A stretch of 39,752 bases of DNA from Gammaproteobacteria bacterium (GTDB lineage Bacteria; Pseudomonadota; Gammaproteobacteria; DSM-16500): positions 1-39,752 of the forward strand of contig JACDDU010000008.1 of the NCBI GenBank assembly GCA_013816845.1, written 5' to 3'. Positions 29,336-39,259 of this stretch are shown here, piece after piece. Each line of letters opens with the position of its first letter. The first letter of the stretch is position 1. A model generated the notes under the pieces. It made no database searches and had not been told where the DNA came from. It saw only the letters and a program-made list of their open reading frames with translations. Made by a program: the position numbers and the translations under genes.

Positions 29336-32300
29336 TTAAATATTAGCTTGAGAATTTTTTTTCTCTTTAGCACAACGCGTTAAATATAGTTCGGTTAAGT
29401 GATCGTGGGGGATATGTTGTAAATATTCATTAAAATAACGTTCTGCTACTTGATAATCTGAATTTTTGTAGGCAGCAATTCCTTGCTCATACAATGAAAG
29501 ATATTTAATTTTTTGAGCTTTTTCAGCAAGGGGTAGGCCGTCGATAACTTCCCAAAGGATATTTTCAGAAACTTTTCCCCGCAACGTTATTTGGTCTACG
29601 AATCTAAAAATGAATTCTTGTCGCCTCCCTAAGCGACGAAGTACTTCATCTGAGATAAGCAATGTTGTGCCATAAGTTTTATTGAGCGATTCAATCCGGG
29701 AAGCTGTATTAACTGCATCGCTAATTACCGATCCATCCATTCGATGAGTACTGCCTAAGGTGCCCAGCATACAAAGACCCGTGTTGATACCTATACCTGT
29801 AGATAGTCGCGCATGATACTGCTGATTAAATAAAACAATAGCTTGTTGAATTTCAATTCCAGCAGCAACAGCATCATCTGGTGAATCAGGAAACAAAGCC
29901 ATGATAGCATCACCAATGAATTTATCAATAAATCCATTATGCTTAGAAATAATGGGTTCAATGTAGCTTAAATAATTGTTAAGCAACGCAAAGACTGCGG
30001 CAACATTTTCTTTTTCAGTAAGAGCAGTAAAATTCCTAATATCAGTAAAGAGGACGCTAATTGTTTTTTGAATGTTATCGCCCAGCTTGACCGACGAGAA
30101 GTCTTCCTTTCCCAAAAGTTCTAAGAACTGTTTGGGTACAAACCTTTCAAAACTTGCATGCAATTTAGCATTTTGTATAGAAATACCAATTTGGGATGAT
30201 AAAATACGTAAAAATTCCAACCGTTGCTCGGTAAATACATTACTCGATTGATTATTTTCAAAATAAAGTAAGCCAAGCAAATTTCCTTGATAATTAATTG
30301 GAGTACAAAGCACTGATTTTGCACCGGATTTAATAAGGTAGGGATCACGCATAAATTTTTTGGCATTTAACGCATCATCTAAGACAATACTTTCTTGTGT
30401 AGCATGAACATACTGGATAACTGATAAAGGCAGGTATAACTCTTTACTACGAATGGGTATCGCCTGCATCACAGAAATAATTTTATCTTTATCAGTGTAT
30501 TCGCCTTCAATGTAAAGTTCATTATCATTATTTTGTAATAAAATACATCTTTCGCTACCAAGGTTTTCAACTAATATTTCCAACAAGCGCGCAATCAGTT
30601 TAGGAAAAACAATTTCATTGGCTAAGGCAACTGATGCTTTTAAAGCTGAGTTATAATCTAATGTTTGTGATTGAATGCTACGCGAGGAAAACGAAATAGT
30701 GGTATCCATATTTAAACTAGGCACTAAGGCAGCTTTGCTCAACCAGGGATAAAGCATTTCAAATTGACGTACCTTGCTACTTGCGCCCCACTGACTATAT
30801 GCATAATAAGCTTCGATAAGGTAAATCTTCGCTACCTTTTCTTTGCCTTGCTTTACATACAATTCACCCAGTGATTCATTGGCCAAAGCAAGGTCGTAAG
30901 TAGATTCTTGCTGCCGAGAAACAACAATGGCTTTTTCATACATTTGCATAGCTAATTCTTGCTTGCCCTGTAAATTCAGCCATCCTGCATAAGCAATATA
31001 ATATTTGTGCAAAAAATTCTTAGGCGAGAGTTGACCTAATTTTTTTAATTGATGTAAATCAAGCATAATATAAAATCGATATTTCAACCGCTGTAAGAAA
31101 CTTAACTTTGGATAGCTACGAATATTAGCAACAAGACTAAAGTACAAATTAAGCGGATAATACATACTACATAATTGATAGCGTATGATAGGCCTTAAAA
31201 CATTTGCATATTTAAATGCGTCTTCATCTTTATTGAAAAAAACTGCAAGCATAAGTTTATTAATATAAAGAATAGCCAGCCCTTGTTCATCGCCTCGCTT
31301 ATAAATTAAGGGTAATTGCTCATTTTCATCAAAATACTCACCCTTCAAGATATCCTGATCAATATTAGCTTCAATTAAGTTAATTAACGCTTGATGGTGA
31401 ATGCGATGATACATGGTGATTTTATATTTAATTTTCATCTTAATGAGATCATTCAAAATAATTCTGGAACGTTCAATAAGATCTTTTAAATTAACTGATG
31501 CAATATGTTGACTAGCAATGGGAAAATCTAAACAATAAATAGCATACTCTAAGTCACCATTTTCTAAGCCTGATGTATACCCATCGTAGAGCATATGTAA
31601 ATTTTCTTTATAGCCAAATTTAAGATGATTAAAAAAGTAATAATAAAGAAATATTATTTTAGTATTATTTATTCTAACGTGATACTTATTCATGATTGCG
31701 ACTGCTTGCTCTGCGCATGCAAATCCTTTTTTGAAATTTTTAAAGATACCCGCAATGATCATTCCGTAACAAATCATACTGTAAGGCAAAAAATCGATCA
31801 TTTTATAACGACGGGTGAGAAAATAAAATTCGCACATTAAAATGATAGATAAGTTTGGTTTTTGTAAGAATGAAGTTGATACAATTTCACCCATAATTTG
31901 GGCAATAGCTATTATTCTTTTATCAATAATTTGTTCGCGAGAGAGATTTTTAATTGAGTATCGCAGGTCGGCATATCTCGCTTTTGCTATGGCTACAACA
32001 ATATGTCGATCGCCTGCCTCAAGAGGTAAATGGTAATTAAGCTTATTTAAAGTTTGAATTGCTAATAAAATCGCTTCATTATCTTTTTCTTGGGATAAAA
32101 GAGCAAAAATTTGCACTTTATAAAAATTAATCGCATCCAAAACGGTTTTGGCGTGCTGTGTAATTTGCTCACCATACAATGTTAATTTTTCATAATTAGG
32201 TATAACACTGTTGACTAAAGCGGATTCGTTATAAAGCTCCAGTGTTAAATTATAATGATTTTTCCAAGGCGATTTTCCTAACAAAGACAACCCAATCTCA

Positions 32301-34600
32301 AGATAATATAGACTCTGGTCATAAGCTTGCGAAAATTTTGCTTTGATTCCAGCTTGTAAATTTAATTGGGCTAAAGCAATTTTTTCCTCTGCACTTGTTA
32401 TTAAATTTCTACCCTTATCCAAATGATCAACAATATTAATGATATTATGGGCATCATCAATTTTGAGACGGGAATGCATGAACCGACCAATTTGTAGATG
32501 GAATGCAGCGCTTTCATCGTCCGAAAGTAACTTGTAAGCAGCTTCTTGAATTTTATCATGTGCAAATTGATAAACTGCACCTGAATTTTCACTTTCTCTG
32601 GCATAGCGATACTGTTCATTTAATGGAACCAAATAATTTTGAAATAGAGCGGGCTCAATGATTTGAGCAGTGTCCTTTTCGCTTTTACTAATCAAAAGGG
32701 CTAATGTTTTTAGATCAAAAGCGTTACCAATGCAAGCTCCTATACTCAAAACTTCTCGCGTCGCAGGGGGCAACCCCTTGAGTTGGACAATCATTAAATC
32801 AACGACATTTTCAGAAACGTGTTGTTTTCGTATTTCCTCCACTTCCCAATGCCAATGATGGGTTTTTATTTCATAGTGAATTAAATGCTTTTTAGATAAA
32901 TCTTCTAAAAACTGTTTTAAGAAAAATGCATTTCCATTGGTTTTTTCATAACACAATTGTCCGAAGGCTGCTATATCGATGTGGTTTGCATGTAGACTAT
33001 CACTTAGCATTTGATCCACTGAAGCCAAGGATAGTGGTTGAAGATGTATATGATTGAGGGAGAGATTATCTTTTATTTGTCCTAATAAAATATTAAATGG
33101 GTGCGTGGGACCCACCTCCTCACTTCGATAAGAAAATATAAAAAAAATATTGCCTGAATCGATTTCGGACAACCATTTTTTTAATAATCGAAATGAAAGT
33201 GCATCCCCCCATTGTAAATCATCCCAAAAAATAACGATTGGATGTTGAGGTTGCGCAATGGATTGAATCGTTTTTTTTAAAACATTTAAAAAACGTTGCA
33301 TTGAGGCTTCAGGAGATACCTCGGCCAATTTAGGTTGTGGCCCGATGATGCGCTCGAGCTCGGGGGCAAGGTCAATAAGAATTTGACCATTTCCATCCGT
33401 TGCTTTTAAAAGTAATTGTTTCCAATAGGCTAATTGCTCTTTACTTTCAGTAAGAATTTTCTCGACTAAATCAGCTAACATTCGACTTAAAGCAAGGCAA
33501 GGAATATTTTTTTTATACTGATCAAATTTACCTTCAATAAAATAACCGTGATGCTCAACAATAGGTTTATAAATTTCTTGAATTAAACTCGATTTACCCA
33601 CGCCCGCCGGTCCAGATATAACAGCCACTTCTTGGCTACCCAGACATACTTTATCAAACAAATTTAATAACAGTCTTATTTCAGTTTCCCGACCGTATAA
33701 CTTTTCAGGAACTTTAAATGTGTTGTCAATATCATCAAGGCCTATCTTAAACGAAGGAATAATACCTTTATTTTCTTCTAAGGCTTCTTTACATCGAAGC
33801 AAATCCATTTTGATACCATATTCGGATTGATAGCGATCTTCAGCCTTTTTAGCAATCATTTTCATCACTATGGCTGAAATCATTTCCGGCACCTCATTGT
33901 TGATTTCATGAGGTGGTGTTGCATTCTTTACGATATGTTGATAAATAGCTTGGAGCGGCTCTATTGATTGAAAAGGGAGTTGACCAGTTAGCATTTCATA
34001 AAAAGTAATACCTAGTGAATACAAGTCGCTTCGTTGATCAACACTACGATTAATTCTGCCGGTTTGTTCAGGTGCAATATAGGCAAGCGTCCCTTGCAAA
34101 GCACTCAGATTTTTATTTTTGACATTTTCATTAACGAGTCGTGTTGCAAGTCCGTAATCAATGACTTGAAGGGCTTCAGTTTTTTCGTTATAGACTAAAT
34201 TAAAGGGATTAATATCCTTATGCAAAATCCCTTTCGCATGGATAATTTCTAAGGCAGATAATATTTTGATTGCGATTTTAAAAAATAAATTAAGTTCAAG
34301 AGGCTTTTTATTGATAATGGATTTGAGTGTTGTGGCTTGGATATCTGATACGATCAAAATCCAATTTTCTTTTTCTTGGCGAAAATCTAAAACTTGGGGC
34401 ACATATTCTACGCCTTGTAACTGCAGAAGTGTTTGATATTCATGTTTAAATTCAATGATTTGTTCAACGGTTGGATAGAGATTAAGAAAAATTTTAATAA
34501 TTACAGGCTGTTGAGTGTCCCGCTGAATTCCCTTTTGAACGAGCGAGAATTCACTCTCATAAATTTTTTCAGTTAATTCATAAGCCCCTAGGGTGGCCAT
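29336..34600 (-). CDS. Ser/Thr kinase-ATPase-GAF-adenylate cyclase fusion
   Basis: This is a 1754-aa multidomain signalling protein. Residues about 6-270 form a eukaryotic-type protein kinase: Lys36 (VIIK), catalytic HKD (127-129) with Asn134, DYG (148-150) in place of DFG, and APE (176-178). An AAA-type ATPase follows, with Walker A GPAGVGKSS (330-338) and Walker B IVIFWDD (455-461). A long helical repeat region leads to a GAF domain near 1290-1450. The C-terminal class III cyclase has metal-binding Asp1520 (FTDIRNF) and Asp1564 (IGDAIMA), Lys1560 of the ATP-selective type, and the catalytic Asn and Arg of VNTASR. No membrane span is seen. Such kinase-ATPase-GAF assemblies usually end in a histidine kinase in cyanobacteria; here a cyclase replaces it. 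The ATG at 34600 has AGG seven bases upstream. Confidence 0.9.
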   Translation of the reverse strand: MATLGAYELTEKIYESEFSLVQKGIQRDTQQPVIIKIFLNLYPTVEQIIEFKHEYQTLLQLQGVEYVPQVLDFRQEKENWILIVSDIQATTLKSIINKKPLELNLFFKIAIKILSALEIIHAKGILHKDINPFNLVYNEKTEALQVIDYGLATRLVNENVKNKNLSALQGTLAYIAPEQTGRINRSVDQRSDLYSLGITFYEMLTGQLPFQSIEPLQAIYQHIVKNATPPHEINNEVPEMISAIVMKMIAKKAEDRYQSEYGIKMDLLRCKEALEENKGIIPSFKIGLDDIDNTFKVPEKLYGRETEIRLLLNLFDKVCLGSQEVAVISGPAGVGKSSLIQEIYKPIVEHHGYFIEGKFDQYKKNIPCLALSRMLADLVEKILTESKEQLAYWKQLLLKATDGNGQILIDLAPELERIIGPQPKLAEVSPEASMQRFLNVLKKTIQSIAQPQHPIVIFWDDLQWGDALSFRLLKKWLSEIDSGNIFFIFSYRSEEVGPTHPFNILLGQIKDNLSLNHIHLQPLSLASVDQMLSDSLHANHIDIAAFGQLCYEKTNGNAFFLKQFLEDLSKKHLIHYEIKTHHWHWEVEEIRKQHVSENVVDLMIVQLKGLPPATREVLSIGACIGNAFDLKTLALLISKSEKDTAQIIEPALFQNYLVPLNEQYRYARESENSGAVYQFAHDKIQEAAYKLLSDDESAAFHLQIGRFMHSRLKIDDAHNIINIVDHLDKGRNLITSAEEKIALAQLNLQAGIKAKFSQAYDQSLYYLEIGLSLLGKSPWKNHYNLTLELYNESALVNSVIPNYEKLTLYGEQITQHAKTVLDAINFYKVQIFALLSQEKDNEAILLAIQTLNKLNYHLPLEAGDRHIVVAIAKARYADLRYSIKNLSREQIIDKRIIAIAQIMGEIVSTSFLQKPNLSIILMCEFYFLTRRYKMIDFLPYSMICYGMIIAGIFKNFKKGFACAEQAVAIMNKYHVRINNTKIIFLYYYFFNHLKFGYKENLHMLYDGYTSGLENGDLEYAIYCLDFPIASQHIASVNLKDLIERSRIILNDLIKMKIKYKITMYHRIHHQALINLIEANIDQDILKGEYFDENEQLPLIYKRGDEQGLAILYINKLMLAVFFNKDEDAFKYANVLRPIIRYQLCSMYYPLNLYFSLVANIRSYPKLSFLQRLKYRFYIMLDLHQLKKLGQLSPKNFLHKYYIAYAGWLNLQGKQELAMQMYEKAIVVSRQQESTYDLALANESLGELYVKQGKEKVAKIYLIEAYYAYSQWGASSKVRQFEMLYPWLSKAALVPSLNMDTTISFSSRSIQSQTLDYNSALKASVALANEIVFPKLIARLLEILVENLGSERCILLQNNDNELYIEGEYTDKDKIISVMQAIPIRSKELYLPLSVIQYVHATQESIVLDDALNAKKFMRDPYLIKSGAKSVLCTPINYQGNLLGLLYFENNQSSNVFTEQRLEFLRILSSQIGISIQNAKLHASFERFVPKQFLELLGKEDFSSVKLGDNIQKTISVLFTDIRNFTALTEKENVAAVFALLNNYLSYIEPIISKHNGFIDKFIGDAIMALFPDSPDDAVAAGIEIQQAIVLFNQQYHARLSTGIGINTGLCMLGTLGSTHRMDGSVISDAVNTASRIESLNKTYGTTLLISDEVLRRLGRRQEFIFRFVDQITLRGKVSENILWEVIDGLPLAEKAQKIKYLSLYEQGIAAYKNSDYQVAERYFNEYLQHIPHDHLTELYLTRCAKEKKNSQANI

Positions 34601-34645
34601 TAGCTACCTATTTACTTTTGTTCCTATCTATTAAGTTTACTCTTA

Positions 34646-34675
34646 TTTATAGAGAAATATTTTTGGTGTAAACAA
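34646..34675 (-). promoter_or_regulatory. Possible promoter for the kinase-cyclase gene
   Basis: Minus-strand TATAAA (34646-34651) is preceded by TTGTTT 18 bases away (34670-34675), with a weaker TTTACA alternative at 15 bases. It lies in the 121-base gap after the SGNH gene. Confidence 0.4.
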
Positions 34676-34721
34676 TAACTTATTGACTTATTACTTCACT
34701 ATTAAGTTTGAAATGATGAAA

Positions 34722-35861
34722 CTAGAGGTTTCGAATATATTCAGTCTCTAAATCTTGCAAGTAACTATCTACGTTAGTCGAATTAATATATCGACCAAAT
34801 TTTTTAGGAATTGTTTTATCTGTTACATTCAACATTTTGGAAATAATCTTATCGCCAACAGCAAAAACATAATGTGAGCTATCAATAAAATTTGCTTTAT
34901 TGCTTGTTATTTCGTTCGGTCCAACAAAAGACCAGAAAGGATGCATGGTACTTATCTTTTTTAGTAACGTTTTATAGTCTTCCCAAATGTTTAAACTATG
35001 GAAAACTTCAATCTCGGTTCCTCTTATCCCAGGTTGAGCAAATGAAGGTGTCATAAAAATAAGTAGTTCAATATTGCGTTCTTCACACACATTGATCATG
35101 TTTTGTAATGCTTTCAAATCAACTTCGGAGAGTTGAAAAGGATCATACAATACACTCTTCATTTCTTTGGGTTTTACTTTGGGGTCACCTGGGGGAATAG
35201 GGAAGAGTGGTAATTTATTAAGCGTAAAAAAATCTTTATATAGTACGGGCGCATCAAGAGGAGCGGGCGTTAACCTGCCATCTTGTCGAATAGTCTTTAC
35301 ATATTTGCGCTTAAAACTGTAACGTATTGTTTTAAAAATAGCACTTAAATCGTAAACTAAATTTTTATGTAACAACAGTAACTCGCGCTCGTTCTTGCCA
35401 AAACTTTTTTCAATATCAAAAGTTCTGCCATCAAATTTTTGGTTAAAAGCATAAAAATCAAGCCCTAGAATAATGCGTTTAATATTCGGCTGCATAGCGA
35501 GCGCATGCTTAAAATAGCGCTCCACTTCATAAATAGGAGGTCCAAGGATACCCGCATTATAAACGGGTTGATAAGCTGGATCGTTGAGTAAAGGATGCTT
35601 AGGATCCAATCCCCATAAAATACGTGAACTGCCCAATAATACTGTTTTAGGTTTAATATGCGCGATATCAAACAGTTTAATCCACCGTTGGTGATCATAA
35701 AGTTTAGGCTTGATGTCATTCAGACCCACGATGGTGACAGAGAATGGCATTAAACGATAAGGGTTAATAAGCAAGGTGCCACATAAAAAAATCAATTGGA
35801 ATCCGATAAAGCTAAAAAACCAAATCTTATGTTTTTTCTTCAAGAGACGGAATGAAGTCAT
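34722..35861 (-). CDS. SGNH-type O-acetyltransferase partner, membrane-anchored
   Basis: This 379-aa protein has one N-terminal membrane anchor (about 12-32) and an outward-facing SGNH-like domain. The nucleophile region is LLGSSRILWG (Ser78/Ser79), and the C-terminal catalytic pair is IDSSHY (Asp327, His330), as in AlgJ/AlgX and related proteins. These receive acetyl groups exported by an MBOAT protein and transfer them to a surface polysaccharide. The frame is open to 35969, but the ATG at 35861 has AGGATGG upstream and begins after the MBOAT stop. The longer version would overlap MBOAT by 95 bases. The MBOAT stop is 13 bases before this start, so the two are translated as a pair. The target glycan is unknown. 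Confidence 0.85.
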   Translation of the reverse strand: MTSFRLLKKKHKIWFFSFIGFQLIFLCGTLLINPYRLMPFSVTIVGLNDIKPKLYDHQRWIKLFDIAHIKPKTVLLGSSRILWGLDPKHPLLNDPAYQPVYNAGILGPPIYEVERYFKHALAMQPNIKRIILGLDFYAFNQKFDGRTFDIEKSFGKNERELLLLHKNLVYDLSAIFKTIRYSFKRKYVKTIRQDGRLTPAPLDAPVLYKDFFTLNKLPLFPIPPGDPKVKPKEMKSVLYDPFQLSEVDLKALQNMINVCEERNIELLIFMTPSFAQPGIRGTEIEVFHSLNIWEDYKTLLKKISTMHPFWSFVGPNEITSNKANFIDSSHYVFAVGDKIISKMLNVTDKTIPKKFGRYINSTNVDSYLQDLETEYIRNL

Positions 35862-35874
35862 CTTTACGCCATCC

Positions 35875-37407
35875 TTAAAAGGCAAAATATTCAAAAGGTT
35901 TGGGATGAAAATCCAACATGATGGCAAGTGCAACATAAAATAACATGGTGGTAAAAAACAAATGAGCAAATCCCGGACGCCACACTAATATTTTATTTAA
36001 GCCGGTAAGATTGACATTCTTAGCCCGGCGGAGGAGTTGCTGGGTATTAGGTAACAACCAAATTACACTCAGCATCCCCAACACGTAGATACAAGATGCA
36101 TATATCGTGAGTTGGGGTGAATAAGCGAGATGCAAGTACTTATGTAAGAATGGAACGGCGGGAGTATGATGCAGATATGAGTCAGGCAACACTGCAAATC
36201 CATGCAAGCCTAGTAATCCCGTGTATACGATGTTAGCAGTTTTCATGTCGGGAGCTCTGAACAAAACCCAAGCTAAAATGACACAAACGAACGTTAAGAG
36301 GAGTGCTAAGACGCGATAGCTCAATTGATGCTGCACTTTTTCCCATTTCAAATTAATAAGGACGTTATGCCAAAGATGATTCGTCACGAGCAAAAGTCCG
36401 TGAACACCACCCCACAATACAAATGTCCAATTTGCCCCGTGCCATAACCCCCCCAGCAACATAGTTGCCATTAAATTAGCATGCTTTCGTTTTGTTCCCT
36501 GTCGGTTGCCACCGAGAGGAATATATACAAAATCACGTAAGAAAAACGATAACGTCATGTGCCATCGTCGCCAAAATTCAATAATATTTTTGGCTTTGTA
36601 AGGCGAATTGAAATTGAGGGGCAATCGAATGCCAAACATTTTAGCAAGCCCAATTGCCATGTCGCTATAACCAGAAAAATCAAAATAAATTTGAAAAGTA
36701 TAAGCCAACACAGCTACCCACGTTTCGACGAAAGAAAGCGAGGCGCCCTGCTGCATGGCAGCATAAGCAGGATCAACATACAGTGCAGCTGTATCTGCTA
36801 ATAATACTTTTTTGGCAAGGCCAAAAATAAATAAACTCATGCCTAAGTTGAAGTAGCTGTAACGAAACCGCTTCGGGCGGGTATTAGAAAACTGCGGCAT
36901 CATTTGGTTATAGCGGACAATGGGTCCTGCGATGAGTTGCGGGAAGAAGCTAATGAATACTAGAAAGTTAAGAAAATGGTTTTGTTCAATACGGCCACGG
37001 TAAATATCCAATAAATACGTAATTTTTTGAAAAGTAATAAAGGAAATGCCAAGCGGTAAAGCAATGTGGGTGATAGATAAATCTATACCGGAAAGCGCTG
37101 AAATATTTTCTAAAAAGAATCCAGCATATTTAAAATAAACCAGCACGCCTATATTGAAAATAAGACCCATCGTGAGGAGGTATTTATTTTTATATTGCAT
37201 TAAAAAATGAGCAAATGTGTAATTGACACCTACTGAACCTATTAACAAAAGTAAGTAGATTTTTTTCCAGCATGCATAAAAGACAAATGAAATAAGCGTG
37301 AGCCAAAGCATTTGTAATGTTGCGCTCGAGCTTCTGGCTAATAGATAGTAAATGGTTAGAGCTAGGGGGAGGAAAATAAAAATAAAAGAAAATGAGTTAA
37401 AAAGCAC
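35875..37407 (-). CDS. MBOAT-family O-acyltransferase (AlgI-like)
   Basis: This 510-aa polytopic membrane protein belongs to the MBOAT family (AlgI, DltB, PatA type), which moves acetyl or other acyl groups across the inner membrane. The marks are FDFSGYSDMAIGLAKMFG, then FWRRWHMTLSFFLRDFVYIPLGG, and LLGGLWHGANWTFVLWGG with His323 in the place of the catalytic AlgI His322. About ten hydrophobic segments can be seen. The start is read as GTG at 37407, giving MLFNSFSFIFIFLPL, because AAGGAG ends five bases before it; a GTG at 37413 overlaps that site. It is followed after 13 bases by the SGNH partner. Confidence 0.9.
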   Translation of the reverse strand: MLFNSFSFIFIFLPLALTIYYLLARSSSATLQMLWLTLISFVFYACWKKIYLLLLIGSVGVNYTFAHFLMQYKNKYLLTMGLIFNIGVLVYFKYAGFFLENISALSGIDLSITHIALPLGISFITFQKITYLLDIYRGRIEQNHFLNFLVFISFFPQLIAGPIVRYNQMMPQFSNTRPKRFRYSYFNLGMSLFIFGLAKKVLLADTAALYVDPAYAAMQQGASLSFVETWVAVLAYTFQIYFDFSGYSDMAIGLAKMFGIRLPLNFNSPYKAKNIIEFWRRWHMTLSFFLRDFVYIPLGGNRQGTKRKHANLMATMLLGGLWHGANWTFVLWGGVHGLLLVTNHLWHNVLINLKWEKVQHQLSYRVLALLLTFVCVILAWVLFRAPDMKTANIVYTGLLGLHGFAVLPDSYLHHTPAVPFLHKYLHLAYSPQLTIYASCIYVLGMLSVIWLLPNTQQLLRRAKNVNLTGLNKILVWRPGFAHLFFTTMLFYVALAIMLDFHPKPFEYFAF

Positions 37408-37458
37408 GGGCACTCCTTAGTTTTCTAGCATCCCTTTCTAAGCGATATCCAATATCTT

Positions 37459-37695
37459 TTAGCACGTAATTATCCTAATAATCGATGCATTCTCACGGGA
37501 ACCTAAATGTTGAATCGTAATGTGGCGGTTCTGCGGATGAATTAAAAGTGGGGATGATACCGCAGGTATGGCAGTGAGTGCTACTGACCCTATTGCATTT
37601 TTGAGTTGAAATATTTTGAGGCGGTTAAGAGAATAAATTACGAAAGCAGTCCTTATTTTGCCCAACTTCCTGCAACGCCTCACATGTGCGTCCAT
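37459..37695 (-). CDS. Small ORF of 78 aa, possible gene
   Basis: GGGAGGT lies seven bases before the ATG at 37695, a near-ideal ribosome site, which is the main reason to list it. The protein is basic at the N-terminus (MDAHVRRCRKLGKIR), then mixed, with no motif, signal peptide or membrane span. It lies just upstream of the MBOAT gene on the same strand. It may be a small gene or the remnant of a larger one. Confidence 0.35.
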   Translation of the reverse strand: MDAHVRRCRKLGKIRTAFVIYSLNRLKIFQLKNAIGSVALTAIPAVSSPLLIHPQNRHITIQHLGSRENASIIRIITC

Positions 37696-37880
37696 AGCGC
37701 TACCTCCCAAATAAATACTTTTTTTGACAATTTAGGGAAATTTTCTCGCCATCAAATAACAGAATGGTCGTATTGCTGACATAATGCTTCCTCACATTGT
37801 TATAATTTTTAATAATAAATAACACCGCGATTATAGAATCATGTTCAGAGAGAAATACACGTAGCAGCTACGGGTAAAAA

Positions 37881-38285
37881 TTACGAAGAAAAGGTGGTAA
37901 ATTGGCTCAACGCTGAGGATTGATTCATTGCCAATGCGACTTTAAGCGTTTTGACGGCATCAGGATAATGACTACGAATTAATGTGGGATTGTTTTGCGA
38001 AATTGCAGTGAGGAATGCTTCCGATTCACTTTTAAGTAAATTTTTTTTGCATGTGGGATGTGAAATGCTATTCCAATGATCCGTTGCTTCTTTATATAGC
38101 ACAGTTGCTTCATTTTTATAGCGCAACTTATATAGATCAATTTTTAACGAAAAATCTTGACCGTATACTTCGAGCATGTCGCTTCTAGCATCTATTTTAT
38201 TAAGTAAATGAGTAACGCCAATGCTGCCAACATTTCCTGATTGAAACTTTAAAATTGCCTCCGCGTTGAGCGAGGAGAGCGTAAT
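37881..38285 (-). pseudogene. Decayed ORF without a start codon
   Basis: The minus-strand frame is open for 135 codons from just after a TAG (38286-38288) to the stop at 37881. The first in-frame ATG is only at 38177, yet the 36 codons above it read as protein-like sequence (SSLNAEAILKFQSGNVGSIG), with no ATG, GTG or TTG among them. The frame above the TAG also continues open for a short way. This looks like the C-terminal remnant of a longer gene whose front is lost or interrupted. The protein is hydrophilic and helical. Its family is unknown; a former effector is possible. Confidence 0.5.
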
Positions 38286-38423
38286 CTAGCTGCAATAAAC
38301 CTGATAAAAATTGCTAAAACTCTTAAAATTGAAGTAGGCGCACTTTTCCCATCGACTAAAACTCTCTCTATCGACTAAGATTATTACTTCACTTCATAGA
38401 ATCTCTTATATGGACGCTAAATA

Positions 38424-39259
38424 ATGAGGGAACACTTCAACGGCACTGATACATTAACTAGGTTCATTTCTCTTGGCATTTATCTTGTTGTTATATGCTC
38501 TGTCGCTTACAACTATGCTTACTTTTGGAGCCTTGGATTAACACTTTCTCAAATTCCTCTAACGATGAGCGATGTCATAAACTCAGCGTTAAACTGGACG
38601 CCAGCAGTCACTATTATTTTATCTGGAAGTATTTTTTTAATTTTACTTACTCGACGTATTGAACAAGGAAAAACAGAAGATGAAATAGCAGCATCTACCT
38701 CTAATCCCGAACTTACGAAAAAAAGACGAGCACGGCCTTGGAAGTTTTTAAAATATACCATAATCATTATATTTGTTTGTTTCTTACTCTTTGGGCAGAG
38801 TTATGTACCTGAAGCTCGTGCTGCTTTTTTGATACTATCTTTCTTGTGGTTTTCGATAGGGGAAACGCTATCAAATTCGCCACGTATACAGCAAGAAAGA
38901 AGTATAACAATGCAGTTAGTTATTATTTATCTACCAATTATAATCGGATACGCGCTAGCCATAGGTTATGATACCGCGATTTCTCAAGTAAAAATCCGAT
39001 TTTAGCAAGTACCACTCTTAACAATGGACAGAAGTACTCATTAGCTATTCTTCGTAATCTTGATAAAGGTGTCTTATTCAAAAAACCAAAGACAAATGAA
39101 GTTGTCTTTTTGAATTGGCAGAACATTAGCCAAATAGAAATTCCAAATGAAAAACAGTTATTCTATGTTGGAGTTCTTTGCTCGTGGGGAAATATCTGCT
39201 TCCGAGCCTTCCCACAGAGTACAACGTCTTTAAACCCAGAAACTCTAAAAACTAAATAG
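38424..39259 (+). pseudogene. Membrane protein gene broken by a -1 frameshift
   Basis: The first frame from the ATG at 38424 encodes about 185 aa with four or five membrane segments (near 13-33, 59-76, 107-127, 131-147, 160-181), then ends out of frame at 39005. From 38981 a second frame continues smoothly (FSSKNPILASTTLNNGQKYS, then YVGVLCSWGNICFRAFPQS) to a TAG at 39257. One missing T in the ATTTC run near 38979-38982 would restore a single protein of about 278 aa with a cytoplasmic or periplasmic tail. No classical slippery heptamer is seen there, so mutation or a sequencing error is more likely than programmed shifting. The function is unknown. Confidence 0.75.

Noticed and set aside
34600-34720. 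PmrA-box-like site before the kinase-cyclase (CTTAAT then AGTAAT, 11-base period)
   Set aside because: The second half-site is poor and in the wrong place relative to the likely -10.
38970-38990. Programmed -1 frameshift in the membrane protein gene
   Set aside because: No slippery X-XXY-YYZ heptamer or clear downstream hairpin; a simple base loss explains it better.
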